From Hyunsoonleella flava (lineage in GTDB: Bacteria; Bacteroidota; Bacteroidia; Flavobacteriales; Flavobacteriaceae), in the NCBI RefSeq assembly GCF_004310325.1, contig NZ_SIRT01000003.1, forward strand, positions 124,001-188,000: 64,000 nucleotides of DNA. The letters are read 5' to 3'. The first letter of the stretch is position 1; every line of letters starts with the position of its first letter. Below the pieces are notes generated by a model that saw only the letters and a list, made by a program, of their open reading frames with translations, was not told where the DNA came from and ran no database searches. Below, piece after piece: positions 1 through 8,045 of the stretch. The translations under genes were made by a program, and so were the position numbers.

Positions 1-2
1 CC

Positions 3-239
3 TATATTTTAAAATTACTTCAAGAATTAGCTAAGGATACGGGCAAAACTATCTTATTTTCATCTCATGAAATCGATTTAGCCATTCAACTATGTGATGC
101 ACTAATTGTGATGACTGAAAACGAAGTTGTTACAGATGAACCTTGTAACCTGATTACAAAAGGCACTTTTGAAAAACTATTCCCAAAGGATTTGATTGCG
201 TTTGATGAAGCTACAGGAAGTTTTCGAGTGAAAAAGTAG
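3..239 (+). CDS. ABC transporter ATP-binding protein, C-terminal part (partial)
   Basis: Only the last 78 codons are in the window; the frame is open from the left edge to a TAG at 237-239. The visible piece starts inside the ATPase domain and contains the H-loop region (ILFSSHEIDLAIQLCD), followed by a short tail that matches the regulatory end of FecE/BtuD-like ATPases of iron-siderophore, haem or cobalamin importers. In that family the His of the H-loop contacts the ATP gamma-phosphate. Walker A, signature and Walker B lie upstream of the window, so the substrate cannot be read here. The permease and binding protein are not downstream; rmuC follows after about 90 bp. Confidence 0.8.
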   Translation, partial: YILKLLQELAKDTGKTILFSSHEIDLAIQLCDALIVMTENEVVTDEPCNLITKGTFEKLFPKDLIAFDEATGSFRVKK

Positions 240-328
240 TTTCCAGTCGCAGTCACAGTATTCAGTACTCTTAAAATATAACCTTGCTACTTTTTGGAAT
301 TTGGTTTTTGTTATTTGATATTTGTTAT

Positions 329-1648
329 ATGAACGATAATTTAATAATAATTCTCGCTGCCTTAGTCTTTGCAGGAATCGGTTTCTTCTTAGGAAATTAC
401 TTTTCGAAGTTGAAAAACAAAAGTGAACAGAGCACCTTAGAGGAACGTCAAAACCAAATGCAGCGTACCATTGAGGAGCTAAAACAAAACCTAAGCAAGA
501 TAGAAGGTGAACGCGAGGAAATTCGTCGAGAAAAGGAGTTGTTAAATACCGAATTAGCTAGAAAGAATTCTGAATATGAAAATCTGCAAGAGTTAAACTT
601 AAAGCGGGACAAAGAGCTAGAACAGCGTCAAGAACAACTGCGTAAAGATTTTGAATTATTAGCCAATAAAATACTTGAAGAAAAGTCAAATAAATTCACA
701 GAGCAGAATAAAGAAAATATCAAGAATATTTTAAATCCGCTTCAAGAAAAAATCCAAGGATTTGAGAAAAAAGTAGAAGCTTCACAAAAGGAAAGTATCA
801 GCATGCATTCTGCTTTAAAAGAGCAGTTATTAGGTTTAAAAGACCTTAATCAACAAATGACTAAAGAGGCTACCAATTTAACTAGAGCTTTAAAAGGCGA
901 TAGTAAAATGCAAGGAAATTGGGGCGAGTTGGTTTTGGAGCGAGTACTTGAAAAATCAGGTTTAGAAAAAGACCGTGAGTATTTTGTGCAACAAAGTTTT
1001 ACTCGTGACGATAACTCGCGGGTGATGCCGGATGTGGTGTTGCATTTACCTGATGGTAAGAAAATGATAATTGATTCAAAAGTATCCTTAACGGATTACG
1101 AACGTATGGTAAATGCAGATGAGGACGACAGACCTCAATTTCTAAAAGCCCATGTAAATTCCATAAGAAAGCATGTAGAGCAGCTATCTGCTAAAAATTA
1201 TCAGGATTTATACGATATTGAATCGCCTGATTTTGTATTACTTTTTATTCCCATAGAGCCAGCGTTTGCCGTGGTTGTCAATGAGGACAATAGCATTTAC
1301 AATAAAGCTTTTGAAAAGAATATTGTAATTGTGACACCTTCTACCCTTCTGGCTACGTTGCGTACCATTGATACCATGTGGAATAATGAAAAACAGCAAC
1401 GTAATGCTATAGAAATAGCACGACAAGCTGGTGCGCTTTACGACAAGTTTGAAGGCTTGGTAAAAGATTTAACTGGCGTTGGCAAAAAGATTGATGCAGC
1501 AAAAACCGATTATTCTGCGGCTATGAATAAACTAGTTGATGGTAGAGGCAACCTCATCACTAGCGTTGAAAAGCTTAAAAAAATGGGCGCAAAAGCTAAA
1601 AAATCATTACCTGAAGCTATTATAAAACGTGCCGAAGAGGACGAATAA
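329..1648 (+). CDS. rmuC: DNA recombination protein RmuC family
   Basis: RmuC proteins are membrane-anchored, coiled-coil proteins with a restriction-endonuclease-like fold, linked in E. coli to limiting inversion at short inverted repeats. The chosen ATG at 329 gives 439 residues beginning with a single membrane anchor (about residues 4-22), then a Glu/Lys/Gln-rich coiled coil (about 30-150) and the conserved RmuC domain with GNWGELVLE (about 195) and PDVVLHLPDGKKMIIDSKVS (about 235-255), which holds the nuclease-like D/DxK residues. An in-frame TTG at 284 would add 15 residues, but the ATG places the anchor directly at the N terminus as in the family. It is followed at once by the promoter of the SatD-like gene. 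Confidence 0.93.
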   Translation: MNDNLIIILAALVFAGIGFFLGNYFSKLKNKSEQSTLEERQNQMQRTIEELKQNLSKIEGEREEIRREKELLNTELARKNSEYENLQELNLKRDKELEQRQEQLRKDFELLANKILEEKSNKFTEQNKENIKNILNPLQEKIQGFEKKVEASQKESISMHSALKEQLLGLKDLNQQMTKEATNLTRALKGDSKMQGNWGELVLERVLEKSGLEKDREYFVQQSFTRDDNSRVMPDVVLHLPDGKKMIIDSKVSLTDYERMVNADEDDRPQFLKAHVNSIRKHVEQLSAKNYQDLYDIESPDFVLLFIPIEPAFAVVVNEDNSIYNKAFEKNIVIVTPSTLLATLRTIDTMWNNEKQQRNAIEIARQAGALYDKFEGLVKDLTGVGKKIDAAKTDYSAAMNKLVDGRGNLITSVEKLKKMGAKAKKSLPEAIIKRAEEDE

Positions 1649-1680
1649 TTTGTTTATCATCTAAAAACGTGATATATTTG
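1649..1680 (+). promoter_or_regulatory. Promoter of the satD-like/DUF3307 operon
   Basis: TTTG at 1649-1652, immediately after the rmuC stop, is followed after 20 bp by TATATTTG at 1673-1680. This is an exact match to the Bacteroidota sigma-A pattern (TTTG, about 19-20 bp, TAnnTTTG). Transcription would start near 1687, inside the first palindrome of the repeat array downstream. A degenerate palindrome (TATCAT at 1655-1660, GTGATA at 1669-1674) lies inside the promoter in register with that array. Confidence 0.75.
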
Positions 1681-1760
1681 ATTATTCCATAATTAAGGAA
1701 TAATTATATTTATTCCATTTTAAAGGAATTTTATATATTATTCTATTTAAACGGAATATT
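1681..1760 (+). promoter_or_regulatory. Three tandem palindromes with 28-bp period (probable operator array)
   Basis: Three copies of the pattern TATTCC-N8-GGAATA occur at 1681-1704, 1709-1732 and 1737-1760. The first is perfect over 8-bp arms (ATTATTCC / GGAATAAT); the second and third keep five and six of eight arm positions. The TTCC half-sites start at 1685, 1713 and 1741, exactly 28 bp apart, and every spacer is 8 bp of A/T-rich sequence. The last copy ends on the base before the ATG at 1761. The array covers the predicted start site and the whole leader, the position expected for a repressor. The likely binder is the HTH protein encoded next, by autoregulation; that is inference. Confidence 0.75.
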
Positions 1761-2399
1761 ATGACAACAAGCGTTATTACTGGTGATATTATAAGGTCGA
1801 ATAAATTTAAAAACCCAAAAGTTTGGTTAGATCCTTTAAAAAAGGCGCTAATAAAAACAGAAACAGACCAAAAATATTGGGAAATTTTTCGTGGAGACAG
1901 TTTTCAAATCGAAGTGCGCGATAATCAAAAAGCATTTCTTACAGCCATATATATCAAGGCATGCATAAAATCAGTAAAAGGTTTAGATGTCCGTATGGCT
2001 ATTGGTATTGGACATAAAACTTTTGAGGGAGATACTGTTACAGAATCGAATGGGGAAGCGTTTCAATTTTCAGGCGAAACCCTAGAAAATCTAAAAAAAG
2101 AAAAAACAAATCTCAAAATCAAGTCTCGGGATACGCATACAAACGAAGAGCTCAACTTATATTTCAAACTTGCTTTGATTGCTATGGATAACTGGACCGT
2201 GAGTTCATCAGAAGCTATAAAAGTATCTATTGAAAATTTTGGGGCTTTACAATCTGAAATTGCTGAACTTCTAGGCATAAATCAAGAAGCTGTAAGCAAA
2301 CGTCTTAAACGCGCATATTTTAATGAAATACTAAGTCTTGATAGAATGTATCACAAAAAAATTACTCTACTTGAACAAAACATACAAGAAAGAAAATGA
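1761..2399 (+). CDS. SatD-like protein with C-terminal helix-turn-helix
   Basis: This 212-residue protein starts with MTTSVITGDIIRSNKF, the N-terminal signature of the SatD family (a family named from a Streptococcus acid-tolerance locus, biochemical role unknown). The body (about 1-150) resembles a nucleotide-cyclase-like fold with GDIIRS and FRGDSFQ motifs. The C-terminal 60 residues (ALQSEIAELLGINQEAVSKRL, about 170-190) look like a sigma-region-4/LuxR-type helix-turn-helix, which suggests DNA binding. It begins directly after three tandem palindromes and overlaps the following DUF3307 gene by 4 bp, so the two are translationally coupled. I infer an autoregulator of this two-gene operon; the ligand is unknown. 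Confidence 0.75.
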   Translation: MTTSVITGDIIRSNKFKNPKVWLDPLKKALIKTETDQKYWEIFRGDSFQIEVRDNQKAFLTAIYIKACIKSVKGLDVRMAIGIGHKTFEGDTVTESNGEAFQFSGETLENLKKEKTNLKIKSRDTHTNEELNLYFKLALIAMDNWTVSSSEAIKVSIENFGALQSEIAELLGINQEAVSKRLKRAYFNEILSLDRMYHKKITLLEQNIQERK

Positions 2400-3097
2400 T
2401 TTTAATAAAACTTTTACTTGCACACCTCATAGGCGATTTCTTTTTACAACCACAAAGTTGGGTTAAAGAAAAAGAGAAGAAAAAACTAAAATCCCCAAAA
2501 CTCTATTTTCATGTATTCATACATATTGCTGCTCTGGCATTACTGTTATGGGATGTATCGTTGTGGCCCATAATTATAATTATTGGAGTTTCACATTTCA
2601 TTATTGATGCGTTAAAACTTTCATTTCAAAAGAAAAAAACAAAGCGTAAACTATTTTTCCTAGATCAATTTCTTCATATTTTAATCATCTTAGGTTGCTA
2701 TTTTTTTTCGTTTCATAGTGTCAATAAATTTCACTTCAGGATTACCGAAAATCAACTTGCATTAATCACTTGTATATTGTTTTTATCAATTCCTGCATCG
2801 ATAATTATGAAAAACATTTTTTTAAAGTGGGATATTTCAGAACTTACTAAAAATAATCAATCACTTAAGGATGCAGGCAAATATATTGGTATTTTAGAGC
2901 GTGTTTTAGTGTTTATATTCATTATTGTAGACCATTGGGAAGCTGTGGGGTTTTTAATAACCGCAAAGTCTGTTTTTAGATTTGGAGATTTAAAAGAATC
3001 AAAAACCAGACAGCTTACCGAGTATATTTTGATAGGCACCTTAATTAGTTTTGGCATTGCCATAATAACAGGAATTATTTACACCGTTTTAACTTAA
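2396..3097 (+). CDS. DUF3307 family membrane protein
   Basis: The 233-residue product opens with LLLAHLIGDFFLQPQSWVKEK, the hallmark of DUF3307 membrane proteins (LxxHxxxDFxLQ). It has about six hydrophobic segments, two basic lysine-rich loops (about 22-32 and 78-88) and no signal peptide. The start ATG overlaps the stop of the SatD-like gene (ATGA), the arrangement in which SatD and DUF3307 genes are usually found. The function of the family is not known; the conserved His and Asp at the start of the first helix could be catalytic or metal-binding, but that is only a suggestion. Confidence 0.85.
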   Translation: MILIKLLLAHLIGDFFLQPQSWVKEKEKKKLKSPKLYFHVFIHIAALALLLWDVSLWPIIIIIGVSHFIIDALKLSFQKKKTKRKLFFLDQFLHILIILGCYFFSFHSVNKFHFRITENQLALITCILFLSIPASIIMKNIFLKWDISELTKNNQSLKDAGKYIGILERVLVFIFIIVDHWEAVGFLITAKSVFRFGDLKESKTRQLTEYILIGTLISFGIAIITGIIYTVLT

Positions 3098-3103
3098 AAC
3101 AAC

Positions 3104-3640
3104 ATGTTTAAACACCCTAAAGAATCGCAGGTAACCATAACACAACTTATGTTGCCATCTCACTCAAATTTTAGTGGAAAAATTCATGGTGGGCATATTT
3201 TGAACTTAATGGACCAGATTGCCTTTGCATGTGCCTCTAAGCACTCACAAAATTATTGCGTAACGGCATCCGTAAACCGTGTTGATTTTTTAAACCCTAT
3301 TGAAGTTGGAGAACTGGTAACCCTAAAAGCATCAGTAAATTATACCGGTAGGACCTCAATGGTTATTGGGCTACGTGTGGAATCTGAAAATATTCAAACT
3401 GGAGAGGTTAAGCATTGCAACTCTTCATATTTTACAATGGTTGCAAAAGATGAACATGGTAAAAATGTAGCTGTACCAGGCATTATTTTAGATTCTGAAC
3501 AAGCTGTGAGACGTTTTGCACGAAGCATCGTTAGACAGCAACAAGCAAGACATCGCTCTACGAAATTTAAGGCAAATGAGTTCAAAATGGAAGAACATTT
3601 GGATGTTATTAAAAGCCATAATGCCAAGATAGAATTATAA
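3104..3640 (+). CDS. Acyl-CoA thioesterase, hotdog fold (YciA/BACH type)
   Basis: The 178-residue protein carries a single hotdog domain (about 8-125) with the acyl-CoA thioesterase motif GKIHGGHILNLMDQIAFACA, in which the Asp of the long helix (about residue 37) is the usual catalytic acid. It would hydrolyse acyl-CoA to free acid and CoA in the cytoplasm. The basic tail (RQQQARHR) is typical of the Bacteroidota members. It lies 6 bp after the DUF3307 gene and may be read from the same transcript, although no functional link to SatD is evident. Confidence 0.9.
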   Translation: MFKHPKESQVTITQLMLPSHSNFSGKIHGGHILNLMDQIAFACASKHSQNYCVTASVNRVDFLNPIEVGELVTLKASVNYTGRTSMVIGLRVESENIQTGEVKHCNSSYFTMVAKDEHGKNVAVPGIILDSEQAVRRFARSIVRQQQARHRSTKFKANEFKMEEHLDVIKSHNAKIEL

Positions 3641-3732
3641 GTTTAGATTAAGAAAGTGCCTCATAGCAATTAGCATATTACTTTGATATCATGTATCTTA
3701 GTAAAAAATGCTTCACATTAAAACAAATAGCT

Positions 3733-4650
3733 ATGAAACAAAAATTACAATTTATTTTACCAATTCTTTGCGTATTCTTTCTTTTAGATTTAAGCGCACA
3801 AACTACAGCTAACCTCACACCTGTAAAAGATAATTCTATTTATAGCGAATCTAATAATTCCAATGGTTTAGGACGATTATATTCTGGAAGAACAGGTTCA
3901 ACAGATGGTAACAATAACAGAAGAGCACTAATCAAGTTTGATTTAACTTCAATTCCCAATGGTGCTACAATTACAAGCGTTACTTTAACATTAAATGTAT
4001 CTAGAGTACCCGGAGGTGTCGGGACTCAAACGTATAACATTTATGAGTTAACTACCGATTGGGGAGAAGGCACATCCACAGGCACTGGAAATGGCGCAGC
4101 AGCAGTTGCCCCTGATACCACTTGGAGTGATGCCATGTTAGGCACATCCAATTGGACAGCTGCAGGAGGGGATTTTTCTCCAACAGCTTTATCTACACTA
4201 AGCTTGAGCGGTCTTGGTAACTATGATTTTCCAACAAGCACTACATTCGTAAGTGTAGCGCAACAGTGGCTAGATAACCCGAGTACAAATAATGGCCTTA
4301 TTTTAATTGGAGATGAAACAGTTAACAGAAGTGCGAGGCAATTTGGAAGCAAAGATTCTGGTATTGCGCCAATACTAAACGTTACTTATAACACACTAAG
4401 TACTGAAGAGTTCAGTTTAACCAATTTTTATATCATTCCCAATCCAGCAACATCAAGTATAAAATTAGAACTCCCAAGTTTTATAAATGAAATCGATATA
4501 AGCGCTTTTGATGTATTAGGTAAAAACATTTATTCAGCTAAACACAACTCAAATGTTATTATTGATGTTGCTAATTGGACACCAGGGATATACTTGCTAA
4601 AAGTTAGTTCTGAAAATGTTTCTAAAACCAAACGTTTTGTGAAAATTTAA
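3733..4650 (+). CDS. T9SS type A sorting domain protein with DNRLRE-like domain
   Basis: The ATG at 3733 was preferred over an in-frame ATG at 3691 because it puts a clean signal peptide (MKQKLQFILPILCVFFLL, cleavage near LSAQ) at the N terminus. The central part (about 25-215) has the NLTPVKDNSIY ... ALIKFDLTSIPNGATI pattern of DNRLRE/CBM96-like beta-sandwich domains, which can bind polysaccharide. The last 75 residues (NFYIIPNPATSS ... GIYLLKV ... KRFVKI) are a type IX secretion C-terminal sorting domain. The protein should be exported and anchored or released at the cell surface. The gene stands alone and ends in a strong bidirectional terminator. Confidence 0.88.
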   Translation: MKQKLQFILPILCVFFLLDLSAQTTANLTPVKDNSIYSESNNSNGLGRLYSGRTGSTDGNNNRRALIKFDLTSIPNGATITSVTLTLNVSRVPGGVGTQTYNIYELTTDWGEGTSTGTGNGAAAVAPDTTWSDAMLGTSNWTAAGGDFSPTALSTLSLSGLGNYDFPTSTTFVSVAQQWLDNPSTNNGLILIGDETVNRSARQFGSKDSGIAPILNVTYNTLSTEEFSLTNFYIIPNPATSSIKLELPSFINEIDISAFDVLGKNIYSAKHNSNVIIDVANWTPGIYLLKVSSENVSKTKRFVKI

Positions 4651-4671
4651 TTTTCGATTTTCGGTAGAATA

Positions 4672-4696
4672 AAAAAGCCGCATATAGCGGCTTTTT
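4672..4696. terminator. Bidirectional intrinsic terminator
   Basis: A perfect 10-bp stem (AAAAAGCCGC at 4672-4681, GCGGCTTTTT at 4687-4696) with a 5-base loop lies between the convergent T9SS gene and carB. The A and T tracts make it work on both strands. Confidence 0.9.
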
Positions 4697-4707
4697 CTTT
4701 TTATTAT

Positions 4708-7560
4708 TTATTTACTCAAGTACATCTTACGTCTGGAGTACAAATCGTAAAACTCATCGTCCTTTAAACTATCAATAAACAAGATACTCTCACCTGTACT
4801 TTTCATTTCTGGTCCTAATGTTTTATCCACATTCGGAAATTTATTAAATGAGAAAACCGGTTGTTTTATGGCATAACCTTCCAATTCTGGTTTAAAGTTG
4901 AAGTCTTTAATCTTCTTTTCTCTCAACATTAGCTTAGTAGCATAGTTTACATAAGGCTCTCCGTAAGCTTTTGCGATAAATGGCACTGTTCTGGAAGCTC
5001 TTGGATTTGCTTCTATAATATATACCTTATCATCCTTTATCGCGAATTGAATGTTAATTAAACCAACAGTATTTAATGCTAAAGCTATCTTTTTGGTATG
5101 ATCCTTAATTTGTTGCATCACAAATTCACCAAGATTGAATGGAGGCAGGGTTGAGTTACTATCTCCTGAATGAATACCGCATGGCTCAATATGTTCCATG
5201 ATTCCAATAATGTAAACCTCTTCACCATCACAGATTGCATCGGCTTCTGCTTCTATCGCGCCTTCTAAATAGTGGTCTAGTAACAGTTTATTATTTGGAA
5301 TTTTATTCAATAAATCTATAACATGCTCTTCAAGCTCTTTTTCATTAATCACTATTTTCATCCCTTGTCCTCCAAGTACGTAAGACGGTCTTACAAGGAT
5401 TGGGAAATCCAGCTCTTTTGCTACGGCTAAAGCCTCATCAGCAGTTTCAGCAGTATCAAATTGTGGATAAGGAATATTGTTTTCTTTTAATAGAGTTGAA
5501 AAACTTCCTCTATCTTCAGCCAAATCTAGAGATTCAAAGCTGGTTCCAATAATTTTTACACCGTAACGCGATAGTTTTTCAGCAAGTTTTAAAGCAGTTT
5601 GTCCGCCTAATTGCACAATAACACCTTCTGGCTTTTCGTGCTTTATGATATCATAAATGTGTTCCCAAAATACAGGCTCAAAATACAGTTTATCCGCCGT
5701 ATCAAAATCCGTTGAAACCGTTTCAGGATTACAGTTGATCATTATGGTTTCATAACCACATTCCTTCGCGGCATAAACCCCGTGCACACAACAATAATCA
5801 AACTCGATACCCTGGCCAATTCGATTAGGGCCAGAACCTAAAACAATAATTTTCTTTTTATCTGAAACAATACTCTCGTTGTCTGAATAGCGCTTTCCAT
5901 CAGCAGTTTCCATGTCGCTTTCAAACGTTGAATAATAATATGGTGTCTTTGCTTCAAACTCAGCAGCACAGGTATCAACCAATTTATAAACACGGTTAAT
6001 CCCCATTTCCTCACGCTTATTATACACTTGACTTTCCAAACAACCCAACATGTGAGCAATCTGTCTGTCTCCATATCCTTTCTGCTTTCCTTCAAGCAAC
6101 AATTCTTTATCAATGGTATCGATGTTAAACGTAGAAATCTCTTTTTCCAAGAAATATAGTTCTTCATATTGTTTTAAGAACCACATGTCTATCTTAGTAA
6201 TTTCAAAAATTCTACTTAAAGGAATTCCCATTTTAATGGCATCATAAATGGTGAAAACCCTATCCCATGAGGCATTAGTTAATTTATCGATTACCTCATC
6301 ATAGTTAGTGTTTTCTTTACCATCTGCGCCTAAACCATTACGCTTAATCTCAAGCGATTGCGTTGCTTTGTGCAATGCTTCTTGGAATGAACGTCCAATA
6401 CCCATCACCTCTCCTACGGCTTTCATTTGAAGCCCTAGAGTTCTATCTGAACCTTCAAATTTATCAAAATTCCAACGTGGTATTTTTACAATTACATAAT
6501 CTAAAGTAGGCTCAAACAATGCTGAAGTAGATTTTGTAATTTGATTACTTAATTCATCTAAACTATACCCTAAAGCTAATTTTGCAGCAATTTTTGCAAT
6601 TGGATACCCTGTAGCCTTACTAGCCAATGCCGATGAACGCGATACACGCGGGTTAATTTCAATAGCAATAATTTCCTCTTCTTCATCTGGGCTAACTGCA
6701 AATTGTACGTTACAACCACCAGCGAAATCCCCGATACTACGCATCATGTGGATTGCCATATCACGCATCTTTTGATAGGTTCTATCACTTAAAGTCATTG
6801 CCGGAGCTACGGTTATAGAGTCTCCAGTATGAATTCCCATGGGGTCCATATTCTCGATAGAACAGATAATAACAACATTACCATTGGAATCTCGCAACAG
6901 CTCTAACTCATATTCTTTCCAACCAAGCAATGCTTTATCTATCATTACCTCGTGGATAGGGGAAATTTCCAATCCGTGGCGCAGTAATTTATCAAAATCC
7001 TTTTCATCATAAACAATTGCCGCACCAGCACCGCCAAGGGTAAATGAAGAACGAATACATAATGGAAAACCAAATTCTTGTGCTATTTCTTTTCCTTTTA
7101 AGAAAGATGAAGCGGTTGCTTGTGGTGCCATTGCAACACCAATCTTACCCATTAATTCTCTAAACTGCTCCCTATCCTCAGTGACGTTAATAGCATCAAT
7201 ATTAACACCAATCATATCCACTCCAAAATCTTCCCAAATTCCTTTTTCATCAGCTTCAATAGCCAAGTTTAGGGCTGTTTGCCCACCCATTGTTGGCAGT
7301 ACCGCATCAATTTGCGGATGTTCCTTCAATATTTTAATGATGGATTTAGTATTCAATGGCAACAAATACACATGATCTGCCATGGAAGGGTCTGTCATAA
7401 TTGTTGCAGGATTGGAATTAATTAAAATGGTTTCAATCCCATCTTCTCTTAGAGACCTTAAAGCTTGAGAACCTGAATAATCAAATTCGCATGCTTGACC
7501 AATGATGATAGGACCTGAACCAATAATTAGGATAGATTTTAATTTCGGATTTTTCGGCAT
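4708..7560 (-). CDS. carB: Carbamoyl-phosphate synthase large subunit, lacking the allosteric domain
   Basis: CarB makes carbamoyl phosphate from glutamine-derived ammonia, bicarbonate and two ATP for arginine and pyrimidine synthesis. Two ATP-grasp halves are visible: the first begins with GSGPIIIGQACEFDYSG and the second repeats it as GSGPNRIGQGIEFDYCC (about residue 575), joined by the oligomerisation region. The protein is 950 residues against about 1,073 in E. coli; it ends shortly after GPEMKSTGE at the end of the second ATP-grasp half, so the C-terminal MGS-like domain that binds UMP, ornithine and IMP in E. coli is absent. I recall this length as usual for flavobacteria. carA is not adjacent. 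The gene is monocistronic and starts with ATG at 7560. Confidence 0.96.
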   Translation of the reverse strand: MPKNPKLKSILIIGSGPIIIGQACEFDYSGSQALRSLREDGIETILINSNPATIMTDPSMADHVYLLPLNTKSIIKILKEHPQIDAVLPTMGGQTALNLAIEADEKGIWEDFGVDMIGVNIDAINVTEDREQFRELMGKIGVAMAPQATASSFLKGKEIAQEFGFPLCIRSSFTLGGAGAAIVYDEKDFDKLLRHGLEISPIHEVMIDKALLGWKEYELELLRDSNGNVVIICSIENMDPMGIHTGDSITVAPAMTLSDRTYQKMRDMAIHMMRSIGDFAGGCNVQFAVSPDEEEEIIAIEINPRVSRSSALASKATGYPIAKIAAKLALGYSLDELSNQITKSTSALFEPTLDYVIVKIPRWNFDKFEGSDRTLGLQMKAVGEVMGIGRSFQEALHKATQSLEIKRNGLGADGKENTNYDEVIDKLTNASWDRVFTIYDAIKMGIPLSRIFEITKIDMWFLKQYEELYFLEKEISTFNIDTIDKELLLEGKQKGYGDRQIAHMLGCLESQVYNKREEMGINRVYKLVDTCAAEFEAKTPYYYSTFESDMETADGKRYSDNESIVSDKKKIIVLGSGPNRIGQGIEFDYCCVHGVYAAKECGYETIMINCNPETVSTDFDTADKLYFEPVFWEHIYDIIKHEKPEGVIVQLGGQTALKLAEKLSRYGVKIIGTSFESLDLAEDRGSFSTLLKENNIPYPQFDTAETADEALAVAKELDFPILVRPSYVLGGQGMKIVINEKELEEHVIDLLNKIPNNKLLLDHYLEGAIEAEADAICDGEEVYIIGIMEHIEPCGIHSGDSNSTLPPFNLGEFVMQQIKDHTKKIALALNTVGLINIQFAIKDDKVYIIEANPRASRTVPFIAKAYGEPYVNYATKLMLREKKIKDFNFKPELEGYAIKQPVFSFNKFPNVDKTLGPEMKSTGESILFIDSLKDDEFYDLYSRRKMYLSK

Positions 7561-7619
7561 TTTTAAAAGTATTCTATAATTAAATAAATCGGTTTGCTAA
7601 ATTAGTAATTACGAAACAT

Positions 7620-7650
7620 AAAAAAAGGCGTTACACTTAAGTAACACCTT
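7620..7650 (-). terminator. Terminator of rpmH
   Basis: An 8-bp stem with one mismatch (GGCGTTAC at 7627-7634, GTAACACC at 7641-7648) is followed on the minus strand by a run of seven T (7626 down to 7620). It lies 25 bp after the rpmH stop and before the carB start. Confidence 0.8.
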
Positions 7651-7674
7651 TTAAATATCAACAATTGTTAATCA

Positions 7675-7836
7675 TTATTTCTTATGTCTTGTTTCAGATG
7701 ACACAGACAATTTTTTTCTACCTTTTGCTCTTCTTCTGGCAAGTACTTTTCTGCCATTAGCAGAAGCCATTCTTTCCCTGAAACCGTGCTTGTTCCTTCT
7801 CTTTCTTTTTGATGGTTGAAACGTTCTTTTTGGCAT
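7675..7836 (-). CDS. rpmH: 50S ribosomal protein L34
   Basis: This short gene encodes 53 residues beginning [20 protein letters not shown] and continuing with the L34 signature [22 protein letters not shown]34 is a basic protein of the large ribosomal subunit. The gene has a consensus promoter (7905-7934) and its own terminator (7620-7650), so it is transcribed alone. The usual rnpA partner of the dnaA-rpmH-rnpA region is not next to it. Confidence 0.97.
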   Translation of the reverse strand: MPKRTFQPSKRKRRNKHGFRERMASANGRKVLARRRAKGRKKLSVSSETRHKK

Positions 7837-7878
7837 CGTCTTATGTTTTTAAAATCTGAATTTTATTTTTCTGAAATA

Positions 7879-7896
7879 TTTTGACCCTTGTCAAAA
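7879..7896 (-). promoter_or_regulatory. Hairpin at the 5' end of the rpmH leader
   Basis: TTTTGAC (7879-7885) and GTCAAAA (7890-7896) form a perfect 7-bp inverted repeat with a 4-base loop. It lies just downstream of the predicted start site (near 7898), so it would fold at the very 5' end of the roughly 60-nt rpmH leader. It could protect the mRNA end or act as an operator; the sequence alone does not decide. Confidence 0.5.
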
Positions 7897-7904
7897 ACTG
7901 AGCG

Positions 7905-7934
7905 CAAATATACAAAGCTTTTTTATTTCACAAA
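7905..7934 (-). promoter_or_regulatory. Promoter of rpmH
   Basis: On the minus strand TTTG (7934-7931) is followed after 18 bp by TATATTTG (7912-7905), an exact -7 element for Bacteroidota sigma-A. The predicted start lies near 7898. Confidence 0.8.
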
Positions 7935-8045
7935 CCTATTTTAAAAATATTTTTTACATAAAAAATTTAGTTTCTTTGCATTTTAAAAGAAAAACGGGCA
8001 AAAAGTGAAAAATGAAGCCCAAAACTGCAATAAAAATTAATTTAA

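Noticed and set aside
284-328. TTG start giving RmuC 15 more residues
   Set aside because: The extension is hydrophobic and absent in the family; ATG 329 puts the membrane anchor at the N terminus.
5838-6167. Open frame antisense to carB, 109 codons
   Set aside because: It lies fully inside carB on the same strand in another frame, has no domain and is high in Lys/Leu by chance; carB is well supported.
4708-7560. Reading carB as a truncated pseudogene because it is about 120 residues short
   Set aside because: Both ATP-grasp halves are intact, the end is at a natural domain boundary, a terminator follows, and the length seems normal for the lineage.
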